Below the pieces are notes generated by a model that ran no database searches, was not told the origin of the DNA, and saw only the letters and a list, made by a program, of their open reading frames with translations. Below are positions 33,590 to 46,410 of a stretch of 64,000 bases of DNA, piece by piece; position 1 is the stretch's first letter, and each line of letters starts with the position of its first letter. Both the position numbers and the translations under genes were made by a program. Source of the DNA: Campanula takesimana (taxonomy: Eukaryota > Streptophyta > Magnoliopsida > Asterales > Campanulaceae); the NCBI GenBank assembly GCA_026119855.1, contig JAOWBW010001307.1, forward strand, positions 1-64,000, in the 5' to 3' direction.

Positions 33590-36090
33590 TTAAACAAAAA
33601 GCCACGGAAATTTCCTCTCGATCTCATCTCGGAGCTCCCAAGTCGACTCCTCGATGTTATGATTCCTCCAAAGGACTCTAACCAACGCAATGCTTTTGTT
33701 CCTCAACTCTTGGACTTTGGTATCTAAAATCCGAACCGGTCGTTCCTCATACGACATATCGGGCTCAATATCCTCCGGTATCCTCGGTAACACGTGAGAC
33801 GGATCATGAACATACTTCCGAAGCATAGAAACGTGGAACACGTTGTGCAACCGGTCTAAGGATGGCAGTAACGCGAGACGATACGCTAGGAGTCCAACCT
33901 TTCCCAAAATCTCAAACGGACCAATAAACCTCGGAGCCAACTTGCCTTTCTTCCCAAATCTACGAATACCCACCTTCGGAGACACTTTCAAGAATACCAA
34001 ATCACCAATCTGAAAACTAAGATCTCGTCTTCGGTTGTCTGCGTAGCTCTTATGTCGACTCTGGGCTGTCTTCAATCTATCCCGGATAACTTTAACTTTC
34101 TCAACCGAATCCCGAAGCAAATCAATACCCAAAACTTTCGCTTCACCGACCTCATCCCAACAAATAGGCGATCTACACTTTCTTCCACACAAAGCCTCAA
34201 ACGGCGCCATCTCGATACTAGCCTGATAACTGTTGTTGTAAGAGAATTCCACTAACGGTAGGTGCGAATCCCAAGAATCGGAAAAGTCTATCGAACAAGC
34301 TCGCAACATATCTTCCAAATCTGAATAGTCCTCTCGGATTGACCGTCGGTCTGAGGATGAAAAGCTGTACTAAAACGCAAATCTGTACCCAAAGCTTCCT
34401 GAAATGCCTTCCAGAATCTAGAGTAAACCTCGGGTCTCGATCTGACACAATGCTAACCGGAACTCCATGCAATCTAACGATCTCATCGATATAAAGGGTC
34501 GCAAGCTTCTCCATCGAATATCTGATATCAATAGGCAAGAAATGGGCACTCTTGGTCAATCTATCCACTATTACCCAAACACTGTCATACTTCCTATGGG
34601 TACGAGGTAGTCCCGTAACGAAATCCATAGTCACATGCTCCATTTCCACTCGGGAATCTCTAACGGCTGAAGCAATCCCGCGGGTCTCTGATGCTCGGCT
34701 TTGACCTGCTGACAAGTTAAACACCTCGATACATACTCGGCTATTTCCCTCTTCATATTAATCCACCAAAATTGTTGCTTCAAATCCTGATACATATTCG
34801 TACTACCGGATGAATAGTATACCTCGATTTGTGACCCTCATCAAGAACTCTCTGCTTAATTCCATCAACATCCGGAACACACAAACGACCACGGAAAGTC
34901 AACACTCCACTTGAGATAATAGAAAAATCCTCGAAGTTATTTTCCTTCAATTTACCCATTACCTTCACTAACTCGGGATCTTCTTTCTGAGCTTCATTTA
35001 TCCTCTGAATTAGGGTCGGAGACACCCTAATATTCGCAAAAATAGCCCCATGTCTCCATTCACGGGGAGACCAATCTCGAACATCCTCAAGCATTTTCCA
35101 TTCACGGACCATCATCGAAGCCACATAAGACTTTCTACTAATCGCATCGGCTACTACATTTGCCTTCCCCGGATGATAAGAAATCGTACAATCATAATCC
35201 TTCAACAATTCCATCCATCGACGCTGTCGGTTATTCAACTCTTTCTGGAGAAAAGGTACTTCAAACTTTTGTGATCCGTAAAAATTTCAAACTTCGCCCC
35301 ATAAAGGTAATGCTTCCACTTGTGCAACGCAAAGACTATCGCGGCCACTCCATATCATGAGTGGGGTAATTCTGTTCACTAGGGGTCAACTTCCTCGAAG
35401 CATACGCAATTACTTTCCCATTCTGCATCAACACACAACCCAAACCCTCTTTCGAAGCATCACTAAAAATTACTAACCCATCGCTCCCATTAGGCAAAGT
35501 CAAGATCGGTGCGGTAGTCAACCTCTTCTTCAATTCCTCGAAACTCTTGTCACATTTCTCAGTCCACACAAACGGAACATTCTTCCGGGTCAACTGAGTC
35601 ATCGGAGTAGCAATCCTCGAAAACCCTTCAATAAACCTTCTATAATACCCGGCTAAACCCAGAAAACTTCTAATCTCTATAACTGATTCGGGTCTCTTCC
35701 AATCCACTATGGCTTCAATCTTTGACGGATCCACGGAAATCCCATCTTTCGAAATCACATGACCCAGAAATGACACCTTCTCGAGCTAAAATTCGCATTT
35801 ACTGAACTTCGCAAATAATTTCTCCCTCGCAAGAACGGATAAAACTGTCCTCAAATGTTGCTCGTGCTCCTCTCGAGATTTCGAATAAACAAGAATGTCG
35901 TCGATGAAGACTACCACGAACGAATCAAGATAGGGATGGAAAATCCGGTTCATCAAATCCATAAACACGGCCGGCGCGTTAGTCAACCCAAACGGCATAA
36001 CCAAGAACTCATAATGACCATAACGAGTGCGAAAAGCAGTCTTCGGAATATCCTCCGATCGGACCTTCAACTGATGGTACCCACTCCTCA
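33590..36090 (-). pseudogene. pol: Chromovirus pol, C-terminal half: RT end, RNase H, integrase, chromodomain
   Basis: Reading leftward: [17 protein letters not shown] and [12 protein letters not shown] close [15 protein letters not shown] and [17 protein letters not shown] mark RNase H, then [14 protein letters not shown]. The integrase core has MDFVTGLP and SDRDPRF. After a frameshift near 34430, [13 protein letters not shown] supplies the Glu. The C-terminus has the GPFEILGKVG block, FHVSMLRKY and a chromodomain-like end (ALVRVLWRNHNIEESTWEL). Frame breaks occur near 35345, 34785, 34430 and 34320, so no full-length product is made. A TAG at 35786-35788 stands where a Trp codon is expected. 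Confidence 0.88.
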
Positions 36091-38043
36091 AATCAAGCTT
36101 AGAGAAAACCACGGACCCTTGAAGCTGATCAAACAAATCATCATATGGGGTAGAGGGTATTTGTTCTTCACCGTAACCTGATTCAACTTCCGGTAATCTA
36201 TACACAATCTCAACGAACCATCTTTCTTCCACACAAATAAAACCGGTGCTCCCCACGGGGAAACACTAGGGCGGATAAACCCTCGATCAAGCAACTCTTG
36301 CAATTGAACCTTCAATTCCTTCAACTCAGCGGGAGCTAACCTATAAGGCGCTTTCGAAATCGGAGCCGTACCCGGCAAAAGATCTATACAAAACTCAATC
36401 TCACGATCGGGAGGCATATCATACTCGGTAGAGAAAACATCGGGAAATTCCCGAACTACCCGAACACTATCCAAACTAGGGGATTCTTTCCTAGTATCAA
36501 GAACACTAGCCAAATACCCCTCGCAACCACTATACAATAATTTTCTCGCTTTTATAAAAGAAATTAAGCGAACCTTTCTACTCAGAGGACTAGCCTCAAA
36601 CACAAACTTAGGCACATCGGGAATAGAAAAAGTAACAGTTTTCTTACGGCAATCAACGGAAGCATGAAACTTGCTCAACCAATCCATACCCAAAATGACA
36701 TCAAAGTCTTGGATAGGAAGAACTACCAAATCCGCACAAAGGACACGACCACAAATAACCACATCACAAGCACGAAAGACTCGATCGGAAATCAAGTATT
36801 CTCCTATAGGGGTCGACACCTCTAGCACGTACGGTAAAGACTCGAATGCAGCATTTAACATGGAAGCAAATTGCACAGAAATGTATGAATGAGATGATCC
36901 TGGATCTACTAACGCTCGTGCGCTCACATTAGACACAGAAATAATACCTCCAATAACGGATTGATCATCGGTAGCTTGTTGTTGATTCATGGCAAAAACC
37001 TTCCCTTGAACTTTGGGCTTCCCTGCGGCATCCCTTTTCTGACCCTGATTAATACCAACTCCTGACCCGGATGCTTGACCTCGGTACCTCGTGCAGTCTC
37101 TCACAAAGTGCCCCATTTCCCCACAATTGGTGCACTTGCCTTGCTTTTTCCAACACCTATCCTCCGCATGGCCTACCTTCTGACAAAAGGTACAAGGCTT
37201 CCTAATCTGAATCCCCGGAGTAGAACTCGGATTCCTCGGTGTGATTTGCCCCTTAAACTGAGATGATGCTCCCGGGTTACCTCGGTTGTCGAAACGGTGT
37301 TGTGGCTTGCCCTGCGCTCCTTGCTTACTCGGGTTAGCTACCTCGGTTTTCCTTTTGTGCTCCCCAATATCTTGCTCTATCAAATAGGCTCGGTCCACCG
37401 CATCTTGGAATGTCACAATCCGTTGAGCAATAAGTTGAGTGCGGATGGAGGTCTTCAATCTCCGAATAAATCTCATAGCCTTTTGTTCCTCGGTCCTCAC
37501 CAAATAGTCGCAATACCGGGCTAATTCTATGAACTTAGCCGAGTATTGTGCTATAGACAACACACCTTGCTCCAAGTTGAGTAGCTCGATCTCCTTTCGG
37601 TTTTGATCAACAACCGGAATGAAATGCTCCTTGAATTTGCGCACAAACAACTCCCACGCATACACCGTGTGAGTATCATCCCAAGTAGCTTTAATACCTT
37701 TCCACCAATGCTCGGCGGCTCCCACAAGCTTGTAAGCCGCGAACCGGACCTTTTCCTCATCCGAACACCCAAACACATCATAAATCTTCTCCATCGACTC
37801 GATCCACAACTCAGCTTTCCTCACATCGGGTTCCCCATTGAATTCAACCGGTTTCAACTTCAGAAATTGCTCCAATCCATAGCGGGGTGGTGCTTGTTCT
37901 ACCCTCGGACCTTGATCATGTATGGCCTTCATGGCCGCCTCGAACATGCCTTGAAACATAGCACGTGCTTCTTCCCTTGTGTCATTCTGATTCTGTGCCC
38001 CGCTAGTACCTCCTCTGTTTCTTCTTCCAGACATTGAGAACAA
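35786..38043 (-). pseudogene. gag-pol: Chromovirus gag, protease and RT
   Basis: A 651-codon frame starts with ATG at 38043. Gag core near residues 60-220 has AAEHWWKGI and FKEHFIPV. Two cysteine motifs follow, [14 protein letters not shown] and [14 protein letters not shown]. Protease has [13 protein letters not shown] and [11 protein letters not shown] begins with [20 protein letters not shown] and [13 protein letters not shown] 1-base frameshift near 36130 moves the RT palm into the next frame, where [10 protein letters not shown] carries the catalytic Asp pair. This is the best preserved gypsy coding region in the window. Confidence 0.92.
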
Positions 38044-38141
38044 TTACCTGCATAAAACATCAACCGTTAATCACTCCGCACACTACTACCCACCTAGGTC
38101 ATACTAATCCACCTAGACTTATACAAAGAGCTAATGCCATA

Positions 38142-38153
38142 GCTCTGATACCA
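38142..38153 (-). other. Chromovirus primer binding site
   Basis: Minus-strand TGGTATCAGAGC, matching initiator tRNA-Met, two bases from the LTR edge. Confidence 0.88.
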
Positions 38154-38155
38154 AC

Positions 38156-40388
38156 TGTCGGGACCCCGGACCCCGCGGGCCCGAGACCGCGATCTGGACG
38201 TCGACTCTAAAACCAAAACTGTGAAATACCAAAGTTAAAAATTTCATTTGATACCAAAAGGTAATGATCCAAAGTTTTACAAATCAAAGTTTGATTAAAG
38301 CCAAATACAACTATCATAAACTTCCACAAGTTTATGCCCAACAAAATACAAATATACAATTCTTAAATACGTCATTGTTTGGTAAACTACCCCAAAATGG
38401 TTACACATTTACATAATGGAAACCAACCTATATCAACCTTCCCAAAATAACGGATCCACACTCGACGTCCTCCTTCTCGTGATCAGCGAGACTAATCCTT
38501 AGCACCTGGGGGGGGGGGGGGTTAAGGAAAACAAAGATAAAAGAAAAGGGGGGTGAGATAAATCTCAATAAGTTACTAATGCAACTACATGACATGCTAT
38601 GATGAAATATACAATAAGCAATAATAAATATCACATAGCACATAGCACTTATCATATAACAGATAGCAGCGGAAATAAACACATAACAAAGGATATAGCC
38701 AAGGTTTTCCAAACCGGAACATCCAAATAAAGGATCGCTGCACAGCTTCAATCATCAACAAATCATCATCTTCATAATAGCATGAAAGCCGAAGAGAAAA
38801 ACCCCGGTACCGGAACCAATAACCATAAAAGTGTCACAAGGGACAAGGACCATGACACAAAGTCATGCCCGCTAGCCAGATACATTCACAAAGGAACGCT
38901 GACTTATCCTTTCCAAGGCCAATCTGAAGAAGGGGTAAAGAAGGGGGCAAAACAATGGTCAACATTATAATGGACTTGGCTTTGCCATTATAATCTTTCC
39001 CATCGCCCAAACACACACAAAATACCAGCTGGACTTTCAAATAAATGCTAAGTAATAATAATTTAGCATGAATGAACAACTTAAGCTTCCAAAGTAGGGA
39101 ACCATTCCAATTAGTCACCAAGAAAGTGAAATGAACCAACAACACACAATTAAAGTGTTCCAACAATCGTAACAATGATAACACAATTCCCATATCACAT
39201 TTGACCACAAGGGTTCAGTTAAATCGAGCACTCGACCAAATTTACTCACTCATCTCGAAGAGCTTAAGGAGAGCTTTGAAATGATAATTTACACGCCTAA
39301 AACGGAGTTCGTATGAACAAAATATGACCCTCGAAAGTTTGGACCAAGAAGGGGAATAAATTTCATAACAGCTCCTAAGGGAGGGATGCGCGCGCTTCCT
39401 AGATCAGTTGGAAAATCGAGTTGGGAGAAGGAGAGGGTGCGCGCGCCGCCTAAGGGAGGGATGCGCGCGCCTCCAGGGGACAGAATCATTTTTGATCAAG
39501 AGGGACATAAGGGTGCGCGCGCCTCCAAGGGAGGGATGCGCGCGCCTCCTTGCCCGGAAAGACAAATTCCGGCCAAAATTCTGGGTTTCCACCATTTTCA
39601 AACCAAAACTCAAACCAACCCAAATCTTTCACCATTTCACAAATACTTGGAACCAAGGCTAGCAATGTACACAACTATGAACCAAAACAACTTATAGACT
39701 TGTAATGGGACTAAATAACACAATCTAGAAACCCAACACAAGATTCAAATACCAAATTTCCCAAAAATATGAATAAAATGCCAATCACTCCCAAATCAAC
39801 CCAAGATGCAATAAATGGCATCCATAACATCAAATAAACATGGAGTAGCATTTCTAGCATAAAATAGGGGGAAAAGTAACTTACTTGAAAATAATGAAAG
39901 TTGACGGAATTCAATTCTTTTTGGCTTCCTACGATCCTATCGACGATCTAAACAAGGTTCATGTTTTAAGAAATGAATAATAATGAGAGGAAGAAGAAGA
40001 AAATGAAGAAAGAAGGAAGAGGAAGAAAAACTTACCAAAGGAGGAGAGAGAGGGTGAGTTTGCTGGGAATGGAGAATGGGGTGGAGTGTAGGAGGGAGAA
40101 GGAGGTGAGGGAGGTAAGGGAGTAGGGGAAATTATTTTGAAATGTTACAACTAGACCCCCTCCCCATACTAGCACAATTACTTACACTCCCGATTAACAA
40201 TTAAGACTCAACACTTCCACACTAGCCCAAATGACCCAAATAAAATGCTAGGCATAAATTATTATAACACATAAAATGCACACCTAATTATTTAAATAAA
40301 TAATAATTTAAATAATTAAATAAGCAAATAATTAAATAAAAATCATTTAATTACTAATAAAATAGAGCCTATATTTCGGGTCGTGACA
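38156..40388 (-). repeat. Chromovirus 5' LTR
   Basis: 2233 bases, collinear with 31329-33540. A run of about 14 G at 38508-38521 and five GCGCGCG(C)CTCC-type motifs at 39387-39547 are visible. Confidence 0.93.
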
Positions 40389-40393
40389 CACGG
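40389..40393. repeat. Chromovirus target duplication, right
   Basis: CACGG, matching 31324-31328. Confidence 0.9.
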
Positions 40394-40578
40394 TCGTTCT
40401 GTTCCCCTATTTTTTTTTGTTGTTGTTTTTTTACCTACAAAATAAATATTAGAAAAACAGAAAATAATAATAAAAATTAATAAATAAATAAAATAAAAAA
40501 TAGAAATAATGAAATAATCCATCAGTTACCGTCCCGTTGATGCTTATTTTACGTCCTTAGCTCGACGCCCTTTTTCGA

Positions 40579-41720
40579 CTAACCAGACCGATCTTCAAGA
40601 ATCATTGACGCCGTTACTTCAATTGGGTCACCGACTATATAGTGTTTAAGTCGTTGTCCATTGACTTTGAGTTCTCCTTTTGAATCATTCCAAATCACGA
40701 TGGCCCCATACGGATAAACTTTCTTTACTTGAAATGGGCCCGACCACCTTGACTTCAATTTTCTCAGAAAAAGTCTTAACCGAGAAATGAAAAGTAGAAC
40801 CATGTCTCCTTCCTTGAATTATCTCCTTATTATGTGTGCATAATGCCATATCTTTGTCTTTTCTTTATAAAGTTTAGCACTCTCGTATGCCTCAAATCAG
40901 AGCTCTTCAAGTTCTTGTAGTTGCAATCTTCTTTTTTCGCCGGCGGCCTTCATATCATAGTTTAGGGCCTTTATAGCCCAATATTCCCTATGCTCGAGTT
41001 CTATAGGTAAATGGCACGGCTTTCCATACACCAAACGGAAAGGTGTGGTTCCGATGGGCATCTTGAAAGCGGTGTGATATGCCCATAGAGCATCGCTCAA
41101 CTTGATTGACCAATCCTTCTTCAAACTTGTGACCGTCTTCTCTAGGATCCACTTCAATTCCATGTTTGACACTTCCACTTGCCTGCTTGTTTGAGGATGA
41201 TATCCGGTGCCCATTTTGTGATGGACACCATATTTTTTCAATAAAGCCTCAAATTGGCGATGTGAGAAGTGTGAACCACCATCGCTTATTACTACTTTTG
41301 GAACCCCGAACCTTGCAAAAAGAGCTTCATGACGACCTTTGAGTCGTTTGTTGGAGATGCTATGGCTTCTACCTATTTGGACACATAATCCACCGCTACA
41401 AGTATGTATTTGTTGTTGTAGGATGATGGAAATGGCCCCATAAAACTATTCCCCATACATCAAAGATCTCTACCTCTAAAATGTTGTTAAGAGGCATTTC
41501 GTTCCTTCTTGAAATGTTGCCGGTACGTTGGAAACGATCACAAGAGATCACGAAGTTTCGAGTGTCTTTGTATAGCGTGGCCAATAGAAACATGATTGAA
41601 GAACCTTGTCGGTGGTTTTGGATGTGCTTGCATGTCCACCATAAGGAGAGGAGTGACAATGATGAAGAATGCTACTCACCTCCTCATTAGGCACATACCG
41701 CCTAATGATCCCGTCTGCGC
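40579..41720 (-). pseudogene. pol: Athila integrase
   Basis: The zinc region with [22 protein letters not shown] begins near 41720. The core is broken: the segment near 41440 reads DVWGIVLWGHF where WGIDFMGPF is expected, so the first catalytic Asp is lost with a 1-base shift. The Glu region YHPQTSRQVEVSNMELK (41241 frame) is intact. The C-terminal frame (40803-40579) has SRLRLFLRKLKSRWSGPFQVKKVYPYGAI. About 185 bases of AT-rich spacer follow to the chromovirus. Confidence 0.82.
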
Positions 41721-43436
41721 ATTGCTTAAAGAGGAGCGGGTCCTCCCAAAAATAATTTTTTACTTCCGAAAATAATTTCTTCCTTTGTTGATAACTCATT
41801 TCTGGAGGAATAATTCTACAAGCCAAATAATTAACAATGTCCGCAAACCATGGGGCTTCGGCACTGTTTATGGCTAATGAATCATCAATTGGAAGTTCTT
41901 CTTCATCGGATTCTTCCATATTTTTGGGAAGACGGGACAAATGGTCTGCTACTAAATTCTCCGTCCCCTTCTTGTCACGGATCTCCAAATCGAATTCTTG
42001 GAGAAGAAGGATCCATCTTATGAGTCTTGGTTTGGCATCCTTCTTTGCCAATAAATATCTTAGAGCCGCATGATCCATGTATACTATTACCTTTGAACCC
42101 ACCAAATATGACCGAAATTTGTCGATTGTAAATACCACGGCCAATAATTCTTTTTCTGTGGTGGCATAATTGACTTGTGCTTCGTCAAGTGTTCGACTTG
42201 CATAATAAATGGCATGCATCTTCTTGTCTTTTCTTTGCCCCAAAACTGCACCCACCGCATAGTCACTTGCATCACACATAATCTCAAAAGGGAGATCCCA
42301 ATCGAGTGCTTGTACAATAGGAGCGGACACTAAAGCTTCTTTTAACCTGTTAAAAGCTTTAAGATAAAGATCATCGAACACAAATGGAGCATCTTTCAAT
42401 AGTAGATTAGTTAAAAGCGTAGAAACTTTCGAAAAATCTTTTATAAATCATTGGTAACAACCGGCGTGACCTAAAAAGCTTCTCACACCCTTAACATTGG
42501 TGGGTGGAGGTAATTTTTCAATAACTTCTACCTTGGCTCTATCTACTTCTATCCCCTTTTCGGACACCATGTGCCCAAGAATAATCCCTTCATTGACTAT
42601 GAAATGACATTTTCCCCAATTCAAAACAAGGTTTACCTCATCACATCTTTGTAAAACTTTAGACAAATTTTTCAAACATTCATCGAAATAGGAACCATAA
42701 ACTGAAAAATCATCCATAAAAACTTCCATTATATTTTCTATAAAATCTGAAAATATGGCCATCATACAACGTTGAAAGGTGGCAGGAGCATTACAAAGTC
42801 CAAATGGCATTCTCCTATAAGCGAAAGTACCATAAGGACAAGTAAAAGTTGTTTTTTCTTGGTCACTCGGATGTATGGGAATTTGAAAAAATCCGGAGTA
42901 ACCATCTAAGTAACAAAAATATGAATGCTTCGCCAACCTTTCAAGCATTTGGTCAATGAAAGGAAGAGGGAAATGATCTTTTCGGGTGGCTTTATTTAAT
43001 TTTCTATAATCAATGCACATTCTCCACCTCGTGATGGTTCTAGTAGGGATTAATTCATCCTTATCATTTTTTATTACAGTCATTCCTCCCTTTTTAGGGA
43101 CAACTTGCACGGGACTTACCCACTTACTATCCGAGATTGGATAGATAATACCCGCGTCTTTCATGTTAGGATTCAATCTTCTTTGGTTCTCTATGGATGG
43201 TTTATGATCCTCCTCTAGATCAATCCTATGCATGAAAATTTTAGGGAGAATTCCTTTTAAATCATCAATAGTATACCCAATAGCTTTTTGATGCAATCTA
43301 AGTTCTCTTAATAACTTTTCAGTCTCAAGAGGACTTAGACCTGCATAAATAATTACTGGGTAAGTAGAATTAGGACCAAGAAATTCATACCTTAGATTCG
43401 GAGGAAGAGGCTTTAATTCAACTTGAGGTGCCTTAC
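41548..43436 (-). pseudogene. pol: Athila reverse transcriptase and RNase H
   Basis: The RT frame (43436-42448) has [40 protein letters not shown] and FMDDFSVYG, the catalytic box in the form usual for Athila. RNase H (42399-41900) has [32 protein letters not shown] and [10 protein letters not shown] and RNase H are separated by a frameshift near 42420. Upstream protease and gag are absent: the frame meets the TatC LTR at 43437. The first 25 codons of the open frame there come from the LTR and are not Athila. Confidence 0.88.
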
Positions 43437-44423
43437 TGTAAGGATCCCGCCCCGCGCGAAAACGCGACGAGTATGGGGGAAAAACGCCAAACACGGTTAT
43501 CACGCAAAACATAACAGAGTCGCCACATTTGTTAATTATTTAACCCAACAAATTGAAAGGTTAGAGATTCTATTAGTTCGGAGGTCAGGTTACGCCTTGG
43601 GAAGAGTTTTACATCACCCAAGTCGCCTCGGATAGGACCGAGTCTCCCTAGCGTTAGTTAACAAAGTGCATGTGTGTGTGTGTGTTTCAAAAATGGGAGA
43701 AACTGACTTTTAGCAAAACTGGTTAATTATTTAAGAGAAAATGGTTATTTTGCAAACATTCTGACTAAAAAGGGAAGAAACTGAAAAATGCACTCCCCGG
43801 CCAAAGTAGCCGTACGGATGGGGAGGGCATTCCAGGGATTTTTGACAGTTTATCAGAAAACTGTCCAGTTTCAGGCAAAACAGAGTGTTTTTGCTGAAAC
43901 TGGACTGAGATGATCATTTTCAGTTATTTTCTTTAACAAAAACATGGATTAAATCATCCCTATGTCATTGATCACTAGTTGGACACCAAAAATAAAGGTT
44001 TTGGGTGTGATCAAGACAATCATTGGGGAAATTTAAGAAAAAAGGTGATGAACAAGCCCTTTGGGCTAAAATGACCATTTGATGAGTAAAGATTGAAACT
44101 TTACCATCAAGATGGACTTATGATGCAAGATTAAACCTTTAGGGAGAAAAATATAATATAAAGATTGAATCTTTATGTCCCATGCTTGGTGATTTGTGGC
44201 TAGGTCATGGTTGGGATGATAAAGATTGAAACTTTATCACCCAATCATGACTGTCATGGCCAAACAAGAACAAAATCAATATGAAATTTAACAAATCATG
44301 ATCATCCTTAGGTTTTTATCCCATAATCACACACTAGGCATGAAGGGAACCTTGAATCACCTCATAATTTGGTTCCAATATACATATATAATCATAATAT
44401 ATAGCTTGAGAGGACAAGACTTG

Positions 44424-44427
<4 letters not shown>

Positions 44428-44488
<61 letters not shown>
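44428..44488. repeat. (TA)n microsatellite
   Basis: About 60 bases of TA repeat in the transcribed part of the TatC LTR. The open frames through it are artefacts. Confidence 0.95.
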
Positions 44489-44491
<3 letters not shown>

Positions 44492-44776
44492 CTTGAAATG
44501 GACAAGACTTTTAATGAAATGTAAAGTGCTTGAATGGACAAGGCTTGCAAGAATAATAAGAAACAACACAAGAATGAGCAATAATATGGACAACAATGAA
44601 AGAGTTTGAGATGAAGAAGAAGATGGGGAGAAGGAGGCTTTGCCTATGATGGTTATGGCCTATCTTCCTCTTTTTTTACTCAAATGTATGTATCACTCAC
44701 TTTCTGCTCTCAAACTGGCAGAGTATCATCTCACAAAACATTTTCTCCCCCCCCTGAAATGATCAGCATGGGGTTC

Positions 44777-44784
44777 AATTTATA
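44777..44784 (-). promoter_or_regulatory. TatC LTR TATA box
   Basis: Minus-strand TATAAATT, about 220 bases inside the LTR start in element sense. Confidence 0.5.
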
Positions 44785-45005
44785 GAGGCTGAGGGTGCCC
44801 AACATAGTCGTACGGCTAGGGACCTCATGTGCCCAAGCCATCCATACGACTCGACTTGGCGAGCTTCTGGATTTTTCCAAGTTTAATTCCAGTTCAGTCC
44901 TGGAATATTAGGTTTATCCTAGTGAGGTCCTGGCCCATTGGTTTATCCCTAAATGGTACCAAGAATTCTTCTAAAGTAGGTCAAATTCATATTGGGGTAC
45001 TTACA

Positions 45006-45016
45006 GAGCCCCTCGG
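45006..45016 (-). other. TatC polypurine tract
   Basis: Minus-strand CCGAGGGGCTC abuts the LTR start, as in TatA. Confidence 0.72.
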
Positions 45017-45126
45017 CAACGTCGCTTTTGAAGAAAGCGGGGTTGTCGACAAAATAAGCATCCCAATCTAATCGGAGGACGGCTTGGCCGATTTGTTCTA
45101 TGGCTGGACCTAGAGGTATAGGATTC

Positions 45127-45160
45127 CTACGTATCCCTAAGGGAATCAAACCTAACATAG
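45127..45160. other. CTACG/CGTAG hairpin, copy 6 (type A)
   Basis: Outer arms CTACG and CATAG enclose the perfect inner stem TCCC-TAA-GGGA, followed by ATCAAACCTAA. It is close to the purine tract, as in TatA. Confidence 0.68.
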
Positions 45161-45708
45161 TTCGAGGGAGAGATTTTAAGGCTACTCATACCTATGGGCC
45201 TTAGGTGGATTTTCATTCATCCCTTCCTAAACAGGCATGGCTCAAAGGCCGGACTTGGTCAGCTTGGCTCTATTCGGAGAGGGTTGACTAAGGGGGCTGG
45301 CATGGCTCAGAGGCTCAAATAATGGGCATGGCTCAAAGGCTGGGCTCGATCGACTAGGCTCTATCAGGAGATGGTCGACTCAAGGGTAACTGGTCTTATG
45401 TCCGACTAAGGACTGCCGGGACATATTGGTCAATTTGGTCAACTTTTCTCATGGCAGAGGGTCGACTACACAAACTGGTCTTACGTCACTCCAGACTGCC
45501 GTCTCAATGATAGGTTTTCTCTAACCTAGCAACTCTCAGGGGACAAAGGTTTTCTTAACCTAATCATGACTATACTGGTCTTACGCCCTACCAAGGGATG
45601 CCGAGGCAATAACATCTTAACTTTCATCCTGGACTTACGAGGTACGGCCGGGACTTTCACGATTTCACTTTCTACCCTGGACTTACAAAGTACGGCCAGG
45701 TCAACAAA

Positions 45709-46410
45709 ATCCAATGGTCTTACGCCACGCCGGACGGCCAAGGACGAATCTCACGAAACCTAATGGTCTTACGTCACACCGGACGGCCAAAGGACGAATC
45801 TCACAAAACCTAATGGTCTTACATCACGCCGGACGGCCAAAGGACGTAATCTCACTAAACCTAATGGTCTTACATCACGCCGGATGGCCAAAGGACCAAT
45901 CTCACCGAACCTAATGGTCTTACATCACGTCGGACGGCCAAAGGACTAATCTCACCGAACCTAATGGTCTTACGTCACGCTGGACGGCCAAAGGACGTAA
46001 TCTCACTAAACCTAATGGTCTTATGTTAGGCCGGACGGCCAAAGGACCAATCTCACGGAACCTAATGGTCTGACGTCACGCCGGACGGCCAAAGGACCAA
46101 TCTCACCGAACCTAATGGTCTTACGTCATGCCGGATAGCCAAAGGACATAATCTCACTAAACCTAATGGTCTTACGCCACGCCGGACGGCCAAAGGACCA
46201 ATCTCACCGAACCTAATGGGCTTACGTCACGCCGGACGGCCAAAGGACATAATCTCACTAAACCTAATGGTCTTACGCCACGTCGGATGGCCAAAGGACG
46301 TAATCTCACTAAACCTAATGGTCTTACATCACGCTGGATGGCCAAAGGACGAATCTCACCGAACCTAATGGTCTTACGTCACGCCGGACGGCCAAAGGAC
46401 AATTTTTCAT
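45709..46410. repeat. Minisatellite 1, 14 units of about 50 bases
   Basis: Units begin CCTAATGGTCTTACGTCACG and continue with CCGGACGGCCAAAGGAC and AATCTCAC. Fourteen units are counted. Diverged relatives extend left to about 45400. Confidence 0.92.

Larger units (their letters stand above)
31329..40388 (-). mobile_element. Tekay-like chromovirus (Ty3/gypsy), complete by structure
   Basis: LTRs 31329-33540 (3') and 38156-40388 (5') read TGTC...GTGACA in plus orientation. PBS (minus, 38142-38153) matches initiator tRNA-Met, and the purine tract is at 33541-33556. Target duplications CACGG flank it. Gag-pol has integrase followed by a chromodomain-like tail. The element split an Athila copy. 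Confidence 0.94.
43437..45005 (-). repeat. TatC 3' LTR
   Basis: 1569 bases. Plus orientation starts TGTAAGGATCC and ends GGGGTACTTACA, with inverted ends TGTAAG/CTTACA. AGAGTCGCCAC (43516-43526) is the U5 copy of the PBS start. A minus-strand TATAAATT is at 44777-44784. GCCGTACGG-type motifs occur at 43808 and 44816. Confidence 0.82.

Noticed and set aside
44298..44596. Open frames on both strands through the (TA)n tract
   Set aside because: They are produced by the microsatellite (Tyr-Ile repeats) and have no homology.
45526..45914. Open frames in the minisatellites
   Set aside because: Repeat-driven frames inside 3' UTR arrays; they do not extend through the array.
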